From Colwellia sp. M166 (GTDB lineage Bacteria; Pseudomonadota; Gammaproteobacteria; Enterobacterales; Alteromonadaceae), in contig NZ_CP040755.1 in the NCBI RefSeq assembly GCF_024585285.1, positions 2,170,001-2,234,000 of the forward strand: a stretch of 64,000 nucleotides of DNA, read 5' to 3'. Positions 1 through 8,061 of this stretch are shown here, piece by piece; the first letter of the stretch is position 1, and each line of letters starts with the position of its first letter. A program made the position numbers and the translations under genes. The notes under the pieces were generated by a model, which had not been told where the DNA came from, searched no databases, and worked only from the letters and a program-made list of their open reading frames with translations.

Positions 1-495
1 TTCTTCCCTGCTGTTGAGAAAGGTTTCAAAAGCATGATGGATACTGGTGTACTTGCTGGCTTCCCTGTACTAGATGTTGAAGTTGAACTGTTCGATGGTG
101 GTTTCCATGCTGTCGATTCATCTGCTGTTGCCTTCGAAATCGCTGCTAAAGGCGCTTTCCGTCAGTCAATTCCAAAAGCTGGTGCTCAGTTAATCGAACC
201 TATCATGAAAGTTGATGTGTTCACTCCTGAAGATCACGTTGGTGATGTTATTGGTGATTTAAACCGTCGTCGTGGCATGATTAAAGACCAAGAAGCTGGT
301 GTTTCTGGTGTTCGTATTAAAGCTGACGTACCGCTTTCAGAAATGTTCGGTTACATCGGATCTTTACGTACAATGACATCAGGTCGTGGGCAATTCTCTA
401 TGGAATTCTCTCACTACTCACCTTGTCCAAATAACGTAGCTGAAGCAGTAATTGCTGAAGTTAAAGAACGTGAAGCAGCGGCTAAAAAGAAATAG
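1..495 (+). CDS. fusA: Elongation factor G, C-terminal part (5' end outside window)
   Basis: This is the last 164 codons of a translational GTPase that moves tRNA and mRNA through the ribosome. The reading frame is open from base 1, so the gene starts upstream of the window. The visible part is domains IV and V: the domain IV stretch GGFHAVDSS, then the domain V motifs RRRGMI and [11 protein letters not shown], which are typical of EF-G. The end, [13 protein letters not shown] followed by a lysine-rich tail, looks more like the second EF-G paralogue (EF-G2) found in many marine gammaproteobacteria than the str-operon copy; no ribosomal protein gene or tuf follows it, which supports that. A strong terminator follows 36 bases after the stop. 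Confidence 0.93.
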   Translation, partial: FFPAVEKGFKSMMDTGVLAGFPVLDVEVELFDGGFHAVDSSAVAFEIAAKGAFRQSIPKAGAQLIEPIMKVDVFTPEDHVGDVIGDLNRRRGMIKDQEAGVSGVRIKADVPLSEMFGYIGSLRTMTSGRGQFSMEFSHYSPCPNNVAEAVIAEVKEREAAAKKK

Positions 496-530
496 TTATT
501 TATAACCACTCTTTTTAAAGAAAGTTCAAA

Positions 531-557
531 AAAGGATGCTTCGGCATCCTTTTTTAT
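531..557 (+). terminator. Rho-independent terminator of fusA
   Basis: A perfect 9-bp stem (AAAGGATGC / GCATCCTTT) closes a TTCG tetraloop and runs into a T-tract. It lies 36 bases after the EF-G stop codon. Confidence 0.9.
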
Positions 558-715
558 TATCTAAAACTTTCTAAATTTGTCGCATGCAAAATATAGCCAT
601 TACTAAAGCGCGTGATAAAGTTTTAGTTAAGTACTTATGTTTTTTGAATATTTGCTAACTTTGCGCTCTTAAACCACACCTAATAAGAACAATAATTTAG
701 CAGGTAGCTACCAAG

Positions 716-2715
716 ATGTTTAATTTTTTAAGCCGTTCAATAATGCGCCAATTGGTTATTACCATTTCAAGCACGGTCGCTTTTTTACTTATCATTACCT
801 CCTTTTTCGTTTTATCTAATGTCAGTGATAATACCCGTAAACAACTTATATCTGATATAGAGAATATCGTCACAATACAATCGACAAAAGTAAAAGACTT
901 CTTTGTTGCTAAAGGTCAAATCAATCATAGTGTATTTTCAAACCCACTGGTTATTGACTGGTTTAGTGATTACGATCTGCGATTAGCAAATATTAGCACT
1001 AACAAACCGTATCAGGACGTGACTCGCTATTTTAAATATTTTTCAGAACAAGATCCGGCGATAAAAAGTGTACTTTTTGGTAGTGAAAATACCCATGAAT
1101 ACTTTGATTTAAACGGTCGTTATGATGATGCCAAGTATTTCACCAATCAGCGTCCCCGGTGGAAACAAGGACTAAGTAAAGGAAAAATGTACGTTACCGA
1201 CCCAGCTGTAGATAATAACGACGGTTCAGTTTCGGCTGCCATAACATCTCCCTATTACTTGCCAAATGGCAAACTTCTTGGCATTGGTGACATGGATATA
1301 TTAATCACTACCATAGGTAAAGATTTACTCACCCATATTAAATATAAAAATTAAGGTGAAGCCTTCTTCGTGACAGATACCGGCAAACTCGTATTCTTCC
1401 CTGGATTTAATGACACTTTCAAACCCGGCGATACTATGGCCAGTGTCGATGACCATTTTGCTAACACATCAGACTTTGAGCAATTACAAGCTACTGTCGC
1501 ACAAAATGCAACTGGCCTTGCCCAAGTTGCCTGGCGCGGTAACAATTAGGTCATTTTTAATCAAGTTAAAAGTGAATATCCTTTGCTGAATTGGAAGTTA
1601 GGCTTCCTCGTGCCAGAACAATTGATAGCACAACCGGTTGAAGAAGCATTTAGATTTTCAATTGCCATTGTTATCGCCATTATTCTAATGATTGCCATTG
1701 TTGTATGGTTAACGGTCTTACCCTTTGTTAAACGGATAACTAGGCTGCAGAATGCCATGAAAAACATCGCTGAAGGTGATGGTGATCTAACGCAGAGAAT
1801 AGCGCCTTTAAAGAACGACGAAATCGGTAAGCTGGTAGATGAATTTAATAGCTTTATCGATTCGATTCAACAACTAGTCAGACAAACGGTCATTATTACT
1901 AAGGATGTCTCTACTTCTAGCAAAACAGCAGAAAATATTGCTAGCGAGACAGCTAATATCGTTGAAGCTCAAAAACAGAAATTGACCTTGTTGCAACTGC
2001 CGCAACAGAGTTAGCTCAAACCAGTATCGATATATCCAATAATACCAATCAATCAAAAGAGCTAGTTACTAGTGCAGAAGAGAAAGTATCGCTTGGTTCA
2101 GAGGTTGTTAACTAAGCAACTCATGGCATCCAGCAACTGTCTAATAATGTCGATAATGTCTCTCAAGTTGTAGAAAAGTTAAAGTCTGGCACACAAAGCA
2201 TTGGTGATGCAGTTACCGTAATACGTAGTATTGCTGAACAAACTAACCTATTAGCCTTGAATGCTGCTATTGAAGCGGCGAGAGCTGGTGAGCAAGGTCG
2301 TGGCTTTGCTGTTGTTGCGGATGAAGTGCGAACACTTGCTTCTCGCACCCAAGAGTCAACTGCCAATATCAAACGAATCATTGAAGAACTTCAAGCGACA
2401 GCTGTTAATGCAGTCGGCGTTATGGAGTCGAGCTGCCTAGAAGCAGAAAATAGCGTGCAATTAACTCAGCAAATACAACAGGTATTAGCTGACATTGCCA
2501 AGGTGATTGGGCAATTTCAAAGCCAAATCTTTGAAATAGCCAATGCAGTAGATCAACAAGCTCATGTTGCTGAAGAGGTGTCTAAAAATATTGAAAACGT
2601 CAGAGCTTTAACCGATGAGACAGTTGAGGCGGCAAGCACAATGCAAGCGAGTTTAACTAGCTTATCAAACCAATCCAGTTCACTCTCAATGATCGTCAAA
2701 CAATTTAGAGTCTAG
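716..2715 (+). pseudogene. Methyl-accepting chemotaxis protein, broken by three stops and a frameshift
   Basis: The remains of a full-length chemoreceptor can be read across the region. It has an N-terminal membrane segment (residues about 10-30), a sensory domain of the Cache type, a second membrane segment near 1650-1720, a HAMP-like linker and a signalling domain with the hallmark hairpin tip ([20 protein letters not shown]) near 2250-2300. The frame is interrupted by TAA at 1352, TAG at 1547, a frameshift near 1975-1990, and TAA at 2113. After each stop the conserved protein resumes in the same frame ([22 protein letters not shown]), so this is decay and not separate genes. All three stops sit where a single C-to-T change from CAA or CAG would make them. 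The signalling domain alone (from about 2257) keeps an ATG, but no receptor could be made. Confidence 0.9.
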
Positions 2716-2861
2716 TTTACATAACTCGATGTTACCTCAAGTTATCTTACAAGCTAGATAAGACAACACATACACCATATGCTAACTGTAACTGCGCCAA
2801 CAGATAGCTCTAGAACAAAAAAGAGTTGGAGCGCCTTGTTAAGAATATTATAGCAATGTTA

Positions 2862-3116
2862 ATAAATTTCTTCCCACTCAGTGAAATTTAACAGGCTTAG
2901 CGGCACAGGTTCATAGTTCCAGACTGAACCTAAGTACCTACATCCATGCAGGCAAGGCATTGGTTGAAGATAATGGTTATTCTCGACAACTGCTCCTGCG
3001 TTGTTCTAATGACTCACATCCCTATGAAAGCTTTATCGAAATCAATAGCACGGCCTGTAAGCCTTTTAAAATCCCCTCAGGAAACAAACTTAATAAACTT
3101 GGTATAATAGCCCTGT
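2862..3116 (+). repeat. Interspersed repeat, copy 1 (partner inverted at 47252-47431)
   Basis: About 250 bases match, at a high level and in inverted orientation, the stretch 47252-47431. Shared blocks include TCTTCCCACTCAGTGAA, TTAGCGGCACAGGTTC, the GTTCCAG.CTGAACCT region and AACAAACTTAATA. This copy carries about 60 extra bases in its middle (near 2980-3045). The second copy directly overlaps the end of an IS110-type transposase relic, so the repeat is probably the non-coding end of that insertion sequence family. There is no convincing gene in 2716-3417. A hairpin, TTATCT...AGATAA, lies at about 2743-2762. Confidence 0.7.
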
Positions 3117-3171
3117 AAAAGCCGGCTCTTAAAATCAAATATACCATAACTATTTTCCGCAAGTATAAAAA

Positions 3172-3200
3172 CAAAAAACCCAGCAATTACGCTGGGTTTG
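3172..3200 (+). terminator. Orphan hairpin with A- and T-tracts
   Basis: A perfect 9-bp stem (AAACCCAGC / GCTGGGTTT) with a 6-base loop is flanked by A and T runs, so it could act in both directions. No intact gene points into it from the left. It may have served a gene lost before or during insertion of the island to its right. Confidence 0.7.
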
Positions 3201-3416
3201 ATGTTTATTTATGGCTAATATGTTTTTATATTAACACTTTTTAATTAAGCGTAAGCTAGAACGGTTATCTAAGACAAAATACATAAATTCAGGGTCAGTA
3301 CAGAAACAAAACCTTTACCATAAAAGGGTCTTTACCAAATGACCCTAATACTTTTTTAAACATTAAAATACAATAATGTAGATTAATTGCGCTATTTTCT
3401 ACCAATTACGGTTAAA
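3201..3416. other. Non-coding stretch left of the island edge
   Basis: No open frame, RNA gene or clear promoter is visible. It is AT-rich and holds a short inverted pair, AGGGTCA...TGACCCT, near 3292-3345. It ends at the putative left attachment repeat. Confidence 0.5.
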
Positions 3417-3436
3417 TTTAAACATTTTTCAACATT
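3417..3436. repeat. Putative left attachment repeat
   Basis: The sequence TTTAAACATTTTTCAACATT overlaps the last codons of the helicase gene. It matches 21278-21295 (TTTAAACTTTTCAACATT), and its 14-base part ATTTTTCAACATTT (3424-3437) is exactly repeated at 21345-21358 in the same orientation. The location at both edges of the recombinase-bearing region suggests attL/attR, but integration has not been shown. Confidence 0.45.
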
Positions 3437-5592
3437 TCTGCCAAGGCGGTTTTACGAGTATCAACTGCGCCTTGTTTGTTAACACCATAACGAAAATCCG
3501 TTTCCTTGCCAATAATATGTACTTTATCTTCTGCTCTTGTCACAGCCGTATACAACCAACTACGATCAAGCAACCTTCCTCGTTCAAGTAAAACAATTAC
3601 ATTCGGTGCTTGTGACCCCTGCAATTTATGCAAAGTTAAGCAGTAAGCAAGATCGATATATTCAAATAATTGCCAATCCACTTCTAACAAACGTTTATTA
3701 CCTTTTTCATCAAGGTCTTCAAGTTCAATAACACAAGCATATTCATCTGTAGGTTCAGCACTCTTAATGACACCCAATGTACCATTCTGAACATCGTGTT
3801 TGTAACTGGTCAGGGTAATGACAACAGGGTCACCTTCCCTGAAATCATAGCTTCCTTTAGTAATAGGCATATCCGTAAGGTCAAGAATCTTGCCATTAGG
3901 GTTCACAACGCCTTGCAGCATAATGTTTGCTTTTCTTACTGTATCATTGGTAGGAGCGACTATCATAGCGTTGTCATACTCAAAATATGCAGTTACTGCG
4001 TCTTGCAGAATGTTCCCTGTAGATTCTTGAAGCGTAATATCAGCAGTAGTTAATGACTCTGGCATTATGCCGTGCCGTATTGCATTGGAATATGCAGGTA
4101 CACTACTATCTGCTCCCTGTCGTTTCACGACATCAAGTTCCACATGGTTTATTGCACCGCTTTTAATGACATCATTTAAAATCAACCCCGCATTAATCGG
4201 TGGAAGCTGATAAGGATCACCAATTAACAAGATTCGAACTTTATCAGAAAACAAAGTAACTAAACGCCACATGGTATATGCATCCAACATGGAGGCTTCA
4301 TCCACAAGTAATACAGCCTTATCTTCATCAAGATCAGTTTCTCGCAACAGTTTTGCAATCGTTTTCGCTTCACTACCGATTGATTGTTGAAGCCTACGGG
4401 CTGCCTTTCCCGAAAGTGCAACGGGGTATATCGTATAACCTAATTTTTGATAAGCATTTACAATCAGCTTAGTAGTCGTTGTTTTGCCTGTTCCAGCTCC
4501 GCCTGTAAGGGCGAAGACATGGCTGACTAATGCTGTCCTTACGGCACGTTCTTGTGCTTTTTCAATGGGCCAATCGGCAGGAAATGAGGTTATAAAAGCC
4601 TCTTCTAACTCGCTCGACCAACGATTGTCTAATTTTCTGAGGTTACCAAAACGTTTGGCTATTGTTTTCTCAAATATATAATTGCCAGAAACAAAGTATT
4701 GGTTGTTTTTCTTAACAAATCCTATGATATCGCCATTGAGTTCTTTTGCCTTAGAAACTAGGTGCTCGTCTTTATTTAACGAGTCCGAGACACATGATTC
4801 GATGTCTTGCCAATCTGCAACCGTATTACCTTCATCACTCCATGACCTCAATGCTTGCTCAACGATTGCGACTAGTCTAATTTTTTCGTCCTGTTTTATA
4901 CCAAAGTGCTTTTGAGCAATAGCATCTACCTTCGGAAACCGCATTCCCAGCGAAAACAACCGATACGGGTTCTGGGTAAGAAAATTGATAGCATCCTGAT
5001 CGGCAAATCTGAACAATTGTCGCTGAATAGGGGCTTCTATTTCCCATTCAACCAACTGCGCTGAATGTTTTAGATTTGAATACTCTTTATAGCCATTCCA
5101 AAGCCCATGTACCGCTTTGTCTTTAAGCAGCACTTCCCTGACAGCTTGAAAGTTTGTTTTTGATTGGTCTTTTTCGTATGGGGCATATTTATCACATTCT
5201 AGGATGTTGAATATATCGCTTCTAAATTCAATCCAGAGTAATTGAGCACTTACTTTACCTATGCCTTCAAATACTTTCTCTGTGCTTAAAAAGGTTACAA
5301 AGCCAGCACCATTATCTGGCATAATACATTTCAGTGTCGGCTCCATAAAGCGCCATACATCAACATACCTACCTGTGCTGACTTGTTGCTGTCTGATACT
5401 GAAGTTTTGCTCTTTAAGGATTTTCCATTGCTGCCCGACTTTCGGATCAATATTTAACTTGTCTTGAGTAGTCAGAATCTCAATACGATGCGCACCTGCT
5501 TTGTGGTTAACAAAAATAGCTCCCAGCCGGACATTATCCGGGTGGTACTGGTATATTCTGGTGATCCTTACCAGATAAGCACTACTCTTCAT
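3418..5592 (-). CDS. RecD2-like ATP-dependent DNA helicase (island-borne)
   Basis: This superfamily 1 helicase of 724 residues has, in order: an N-terminal region of unknown fold; a RecD2-like helix-hairpin-helix stretch (NPYRLFSLG.RFPKVD, about residues 205-225); a Walker A motif GGAGTGKTTTTK (about 365); a Walker B motif LLVDEASMLD (about 430); and the C-terminal UvrD-like motif LTLHKLQGSQ with TAVTRAEDK. RecD2 proteins unwind DNA 5' to 3' without RecBC. The gene overlaps the upstream small-protein gene by ATGA, so I start it at 5592 and not at the GTG six bases earlier; the two are probably translationally coupled. It is the last gene before the putative left attachment repeat, and its stop lies inside that repeat. 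A role in island DNA processing or in defence is possible but not shown. Confidence 0.8.
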   Translation of the reverse strand: MKSSAYLVRITRIYQYHPDNVRLGAIFVNHKAGAHRIEILTTQDKLNIDPKVGQQWKILKEQNFSIRQQQVSTGRYVDVWRFMEPTLKCIMPDNGAGFVTFLSTEKVFEGIGKVSAQLLWIEFRSDIFNILECDKYAPYEKDQSKTNFQAVREVLLKDKAVHGLWNGYKEYSNLKHSAQLVEWEIEAPIQRQLFRFADQDAINFLTQNPYRLFSLGMRFPKVDAIAQKHFGIKQDEKIRLVAIVEQALRSWSDEGNTVADWQDIESCVSDSLNKDEHLVSKAKELNGDIIGFVKKNNQYFVSGNYIFEKTIAKRFGNLRKLDNRWSSELEEAFITSFPADWPIEKAQERAVRTALVSHVFALTGGAGTGKTTTTKLIVNAYQKLGYTIYPVALSGKAARRLQQSIGSEAKTIAKLLRETDLDEDKAVLLVDEASMLDAYTMWRLVTLFSDKVRILLIGDPYQLPPINAGLILNDVIKSGAINHVELDVVKRQGADSSVPAYSNAIRHGIMPESLTTADITLQESTGNILQDAVTAYFEYDNAMIVAPTNDTVRKANIMLQGVVNPNGKILDLTDMPITKGSYDFREGDPVVITLTSYKHDVQNGTLGVIKSAEPTDEYACVIELEDLDEKGNKRLLEVDWQLFEYIDLAYCLTLHKLQGSQAPNVIVLLERGRLLDRSWLYTAVTRAEDKVHIIGKETDFRYGVNKQGAVDTRKTALAEMLKNV

Positions 5593-6029
5593 TTCCACAA
5601 GCCCATTTCAATCAGTACATCTTTAAATTCAGATAGCTTGGCAACTTCGGCAGCTAACTTAGCATTTTCGTTTTGTAGTCTTCGGTTTGTTCTTTTTAGG
5701 TCTCTGACTCTAGCGCTATCTTTGATGTCTTCGTCAGTTTCTTTTGATACATCAATGATCTCTTTATCGAGAGGCAGGTTTTTCTTACGTTGCTGGTAAA
5801 CCCCTGAGGTAGCAAGTTCTTGTTTAAGTTCTTGCAACAAATCAAAGAGCTTTTTATTTCTTTTTTCCTTAAATGCAGAGGAATCAAAACCAAGCTCATC
5901 AGCAATTTTTTTGGGACTTAACGTATCACCATGCCAATAATCCAACCAATTAGGCGACTCTTTCGATTTCATTTCTGCAACCCAACCGAGAAATAAATCT
6001 CTGTTACGCTTGCCTCTTTCTTTACTCAT
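5589..6029 (-). CDS. Small protein resembling the VPA1267 family, coupled to the helicase
   Basis: The product is a charged 146-residue protein. Its N-terminal half (RNRDLFLGWVAEM ... LSPKKIADELGFDSSAF) resembles the short DNA-binding-like proteins annotated as VPA1267 family, which occur beside multi-recombinase modules. The C-terminal half (about residues 95-140) is a predicted coiled coil with a leucine/asparagine repeat. I start at ATG 6029, which has GGAGG at a good distance, and not at the GTG at 6041. The stop overlaps the helicase start. The other island end carries a protein of similar size and plan (15549-16046), so each end has a small coiled-coil protein paired with larger DNA enzymes. 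Function unknown; family link moderate. Confidence 0.7.
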   Translation of the reverse strand: MSKERGKRNRDLFLGWVAEMKSKESPNWLDYWHGDTLSPKKIADELGFDSSAFKEKRNKKLFDLLQELKQELATSGVYQQRKKNLPLDKEIIDVSKETDEDIKDSARVRDLKRTNRRLQNENAKLAAEVAKLSEFKDVLIEMGLWK

Positions 6030-6188
6030 CTTAACCTCCACCCACGATGTGTCTTATCGTAGTCCTAACACCATACTCCTTTGAGAACCAAAAAATAATT
6101 ATCTTTTGAATAGCGTTAAGTTTATTTTCTGACGGTGCGCCTTTCTCAGCTCTAATATCAATATGCTTTTTATTGAGAATACCAAAAG

Positions 6189-6638
6189 TTAATGGGCTAA
6201 AAGAGGCGATGAGCTGTTTAACGTCCGAATTTGCTCTGGCGAAAAGCCGTGCCGAAGTAATTCAAAATCATCTAAATCGATGATTGCCATTTTTCCTTTT
6301 CCAATGAGCTGATACTGTGAGTGACTGGATGTAATAACCTGCTGCGCCCCTATATCCATCGATACGATCCGCGATGTTGTCACGTAGTCCCCTTCGAAAA
6401 AGCGAAAAGTTTGATCGTGTTGTACTGTAGCATATAACACTTCTCCTATTAATTGTCTCCCATCCATGACACCAACAATATACCAATTTTTTACAGTGGT
6501 GTTCAAAAGCCTCTCCTCGAAGTTAGCGTGAGGATATATGATAAAAAAATCGGAATTAAAAGCATAACCAAAGCGTGGATCTAATCCTGACTTTTTTCTA
6601 TGGTGCAGTAAATAAAGGGAATAAAGTAGATTTTGCAA
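6189..6638 (-). CDS. Unknown protein, possibly DUF6957-like, maybe 5'-truncated
   Basis: The open frame is 149 codons, beginning only with a TTG that has no clear ribosome binding site. The core has NWYIVGVMDG, then FFEGDYVTTSRIVS, a pattern that recalls DUF6957 proteins (small cargo proteins of unknown function). That link is tentative. Just upstream, an ATG-started frame (MKNKLLTVIAKS...) runs into a stop and is out of frame with this one, so the true 5' end may be lost or frameshifted. A piece of a related gene survives at 15335-15450, where the shared words SGLDPR are encoded within a nearly identical 17-base stretch. The product would be soluble. Confidence 0.5.
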   Translation of the reverse strand: MQNLLYSLYLLHHRKKSGLDPRFGYAFNSDFFIIYPHANFEERLLNTTVKNWYIVGVMDGRQLIGEVLYATVQHDQTFRFFEGDYVTTSRIVSMDIGAQQVITSSHSQYQLIGKGKMAIIDLDDFELLRHGFSPEQIRTLNSSSPLLAH

Positions 6639-6858
6639 TCACAGTGAGTAGTTTATTTTTCATATGCTGTATACATAGTGATAAGAATTTGCATTAGCCT
6701 ACAAAGCTAAGGGATTTACTTGTTTATTTATTGATTCATAATAGCTTTAATTAGAGGCATGAGTCTTAAACCATACTACTCGGTTTAGCTTAATTAGTTC
6801 ATCTCTGATTACTGAGTTATTAATCAAAAACAATCGTTGTTAAAAGGAGTCGATCGCG

Positions 6859-8037
6859 ATGTCTACTTGGGCTGGAATTGATTTTGGGAAATATTCCATC
6901 GAGGAATGGCAAAATACGTATCATAAGTGGCTCTTCAATGATGCTGATCGCGTCAGAGAAGGAGACTTTATTGGTTACCGTATAGACACCGAAACGCTCA
7001 AACGCAGATTAGAACTTCAAGGAGTTAATAGGGCATCAGTTGAACTAGAGGTTAACGAGTTCAAAGGTTTATGGATAAAAGATATGGAAGATCTATTAAC
7101 CGAGACACTTGCCACTAAACACCGTGAAGAATATTCATGCTACATTGACGGACTTAAGAGTTGCTCTTTGAATAGCTGGTTGAAGCTTATCCCCATAGCA
7201 GCATCAATGCAAAAACATGAGATTACAGGAAGCTGTGATGAACCTAGTAAATTACTTTCATCGTTAACTAAAGCAGAGCAAAACCTTCTAAAGTTCATGT
7301 GTTCTGAATACGATGAATACCCTAATTACACTGCCGGAGGCTATCACTTTCCTTGTCTCTCATCATACAGTTATGCATGGGCAATTCTTCAATTTGTTAC
7401 CCCAAATTCAGTTTGTGAGCTGGATATATCACCATTAATTGACAGTGGTTGGGTTGACGATTTTGAAGATCTTGCAGAGTATCAAGCAGGGCAAACCAAG
7501 TTTTCCGAAAGAGCAAAGATTGAAATTCAGGATATAACTAAGCTTAGTGAATCGTTTAAAGATAATAATGTGTTACAACGTCTCTCTTATAGCGGGCTGG
7601 TTACAATACTTGAAGCTTATTTAGCGGACATAGCAAAACGACAGGTGCTTAATAAAGATTCCATTAAGAGAAGATTTGTTGAAAACTTCGACGCATTTTC
7701 GAAAAACCAGAAAAACTTAAAAGTAACAGAGGTCTTCTTTTGGATGGAGCAACTTGATAATCAGATTATAGAGTGCCTAGACAATTTGTCTTTCCATAAT
7801 GTGAAGACTATTAAAGCATTCTTTCCCTCTGTTTTATTGGTTAAAATTTCAGATGATTTAAGCGATCGCCTTGCTGTAGCAGAAATTACTCGGCACGATA
7901 TCGTTCATCGCGCAGGGAGAACTAAAGATGGGAAGTCCAACGAAGTAACTTTGGCAGATGTGAAAGCTGTATCCACATTAGTGCTGGATATCATAACGTC
8001 TGTGGATTCTCAAATCGTTGATGGAATATTGGTGTAA
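6859..8037 (+). CDS. HEPN-domain protein with R-x4-H motif, possible defence RNase
   Basis: The product is 392 residues with no membrane segment. The C-terminal third (about residues 245-385) is helical and carries RHDIVH, the R-x4-H motif of HEPN ribonucleases, preceded by the helix SYSGLVTILEAYLADI. This matches the HEPN type common in defence and toxin loci. The N-terminus (MSTWAGIDFGKYSI, then LKRRLELQG) resembles the small domain of HEPN/Toprim-associated proteins, but this is by eye only. The start at 6859 follows AAAGGAG at a rather long spacing. It is transcribed against the surrounding leftward genes and has no antitoxin-like partner beside it; the IS1202-like element sits 24 bases after its stop and may have removed one. 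Confidence 0.65.
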   Translation: MSTWAGIDFGKYSIEEWQNTYHKWLFNDADRVREGDFIGYRIDTETLKRRLELQGVNRASVELEVNEFKGLWIKDMEDLLTETLATKHREEYSCYIDGLKSCSLNSWLKLIPIAASMQKHEITGSCDEPSKLLSSLTKAEQNLLKFMCSEYDEYPNYTAGGYHFPCLSSYSYAWAILQFVTPNSVCELDISPLIDSGWVDDFEDLAEYQAGQTKFSERAKIEIQDITKLSESFKDNNVLQRLSYSGLVTILEAYLADIAKRQVLNKDSIKRRFVENFDAFSKNQKNLKVTEVFFWMEQLDNQIIECLDNLSFHNVKTIKAFFPSVLLVKISDDLSDRLAVAEITRHDIVHRAGRTKDGKSNEVTLADVKAVSTLVLDIITSVDSQIVDGILV

Positions 8038-8045
8038 GTGTAGTT

Positions 8046-8061
8046 GAATTAGATGTAGTAG
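8046..8061. repeat. Target-site duplication, left copy
   Basis: GAATTAGATGTAGTAG here is identical to 9811-9826. The two copies directly border the IS1202-like element. Confidence 0.9.

Noticed and set aside
716..2715. Genetic recoding (Gln at TAA/TAG) in this genome
   Set aside because: Many intact genes in the window end at TAA or TAG exactly at the expected length, and the receptor also has a frameshift.
2862..3116. Interspersed repeat as a live protein gene
   Set aside because: Despite third-position differences between the copies, both share an in-frame TGA, lack a start codon, and one has a 60-base insertion.
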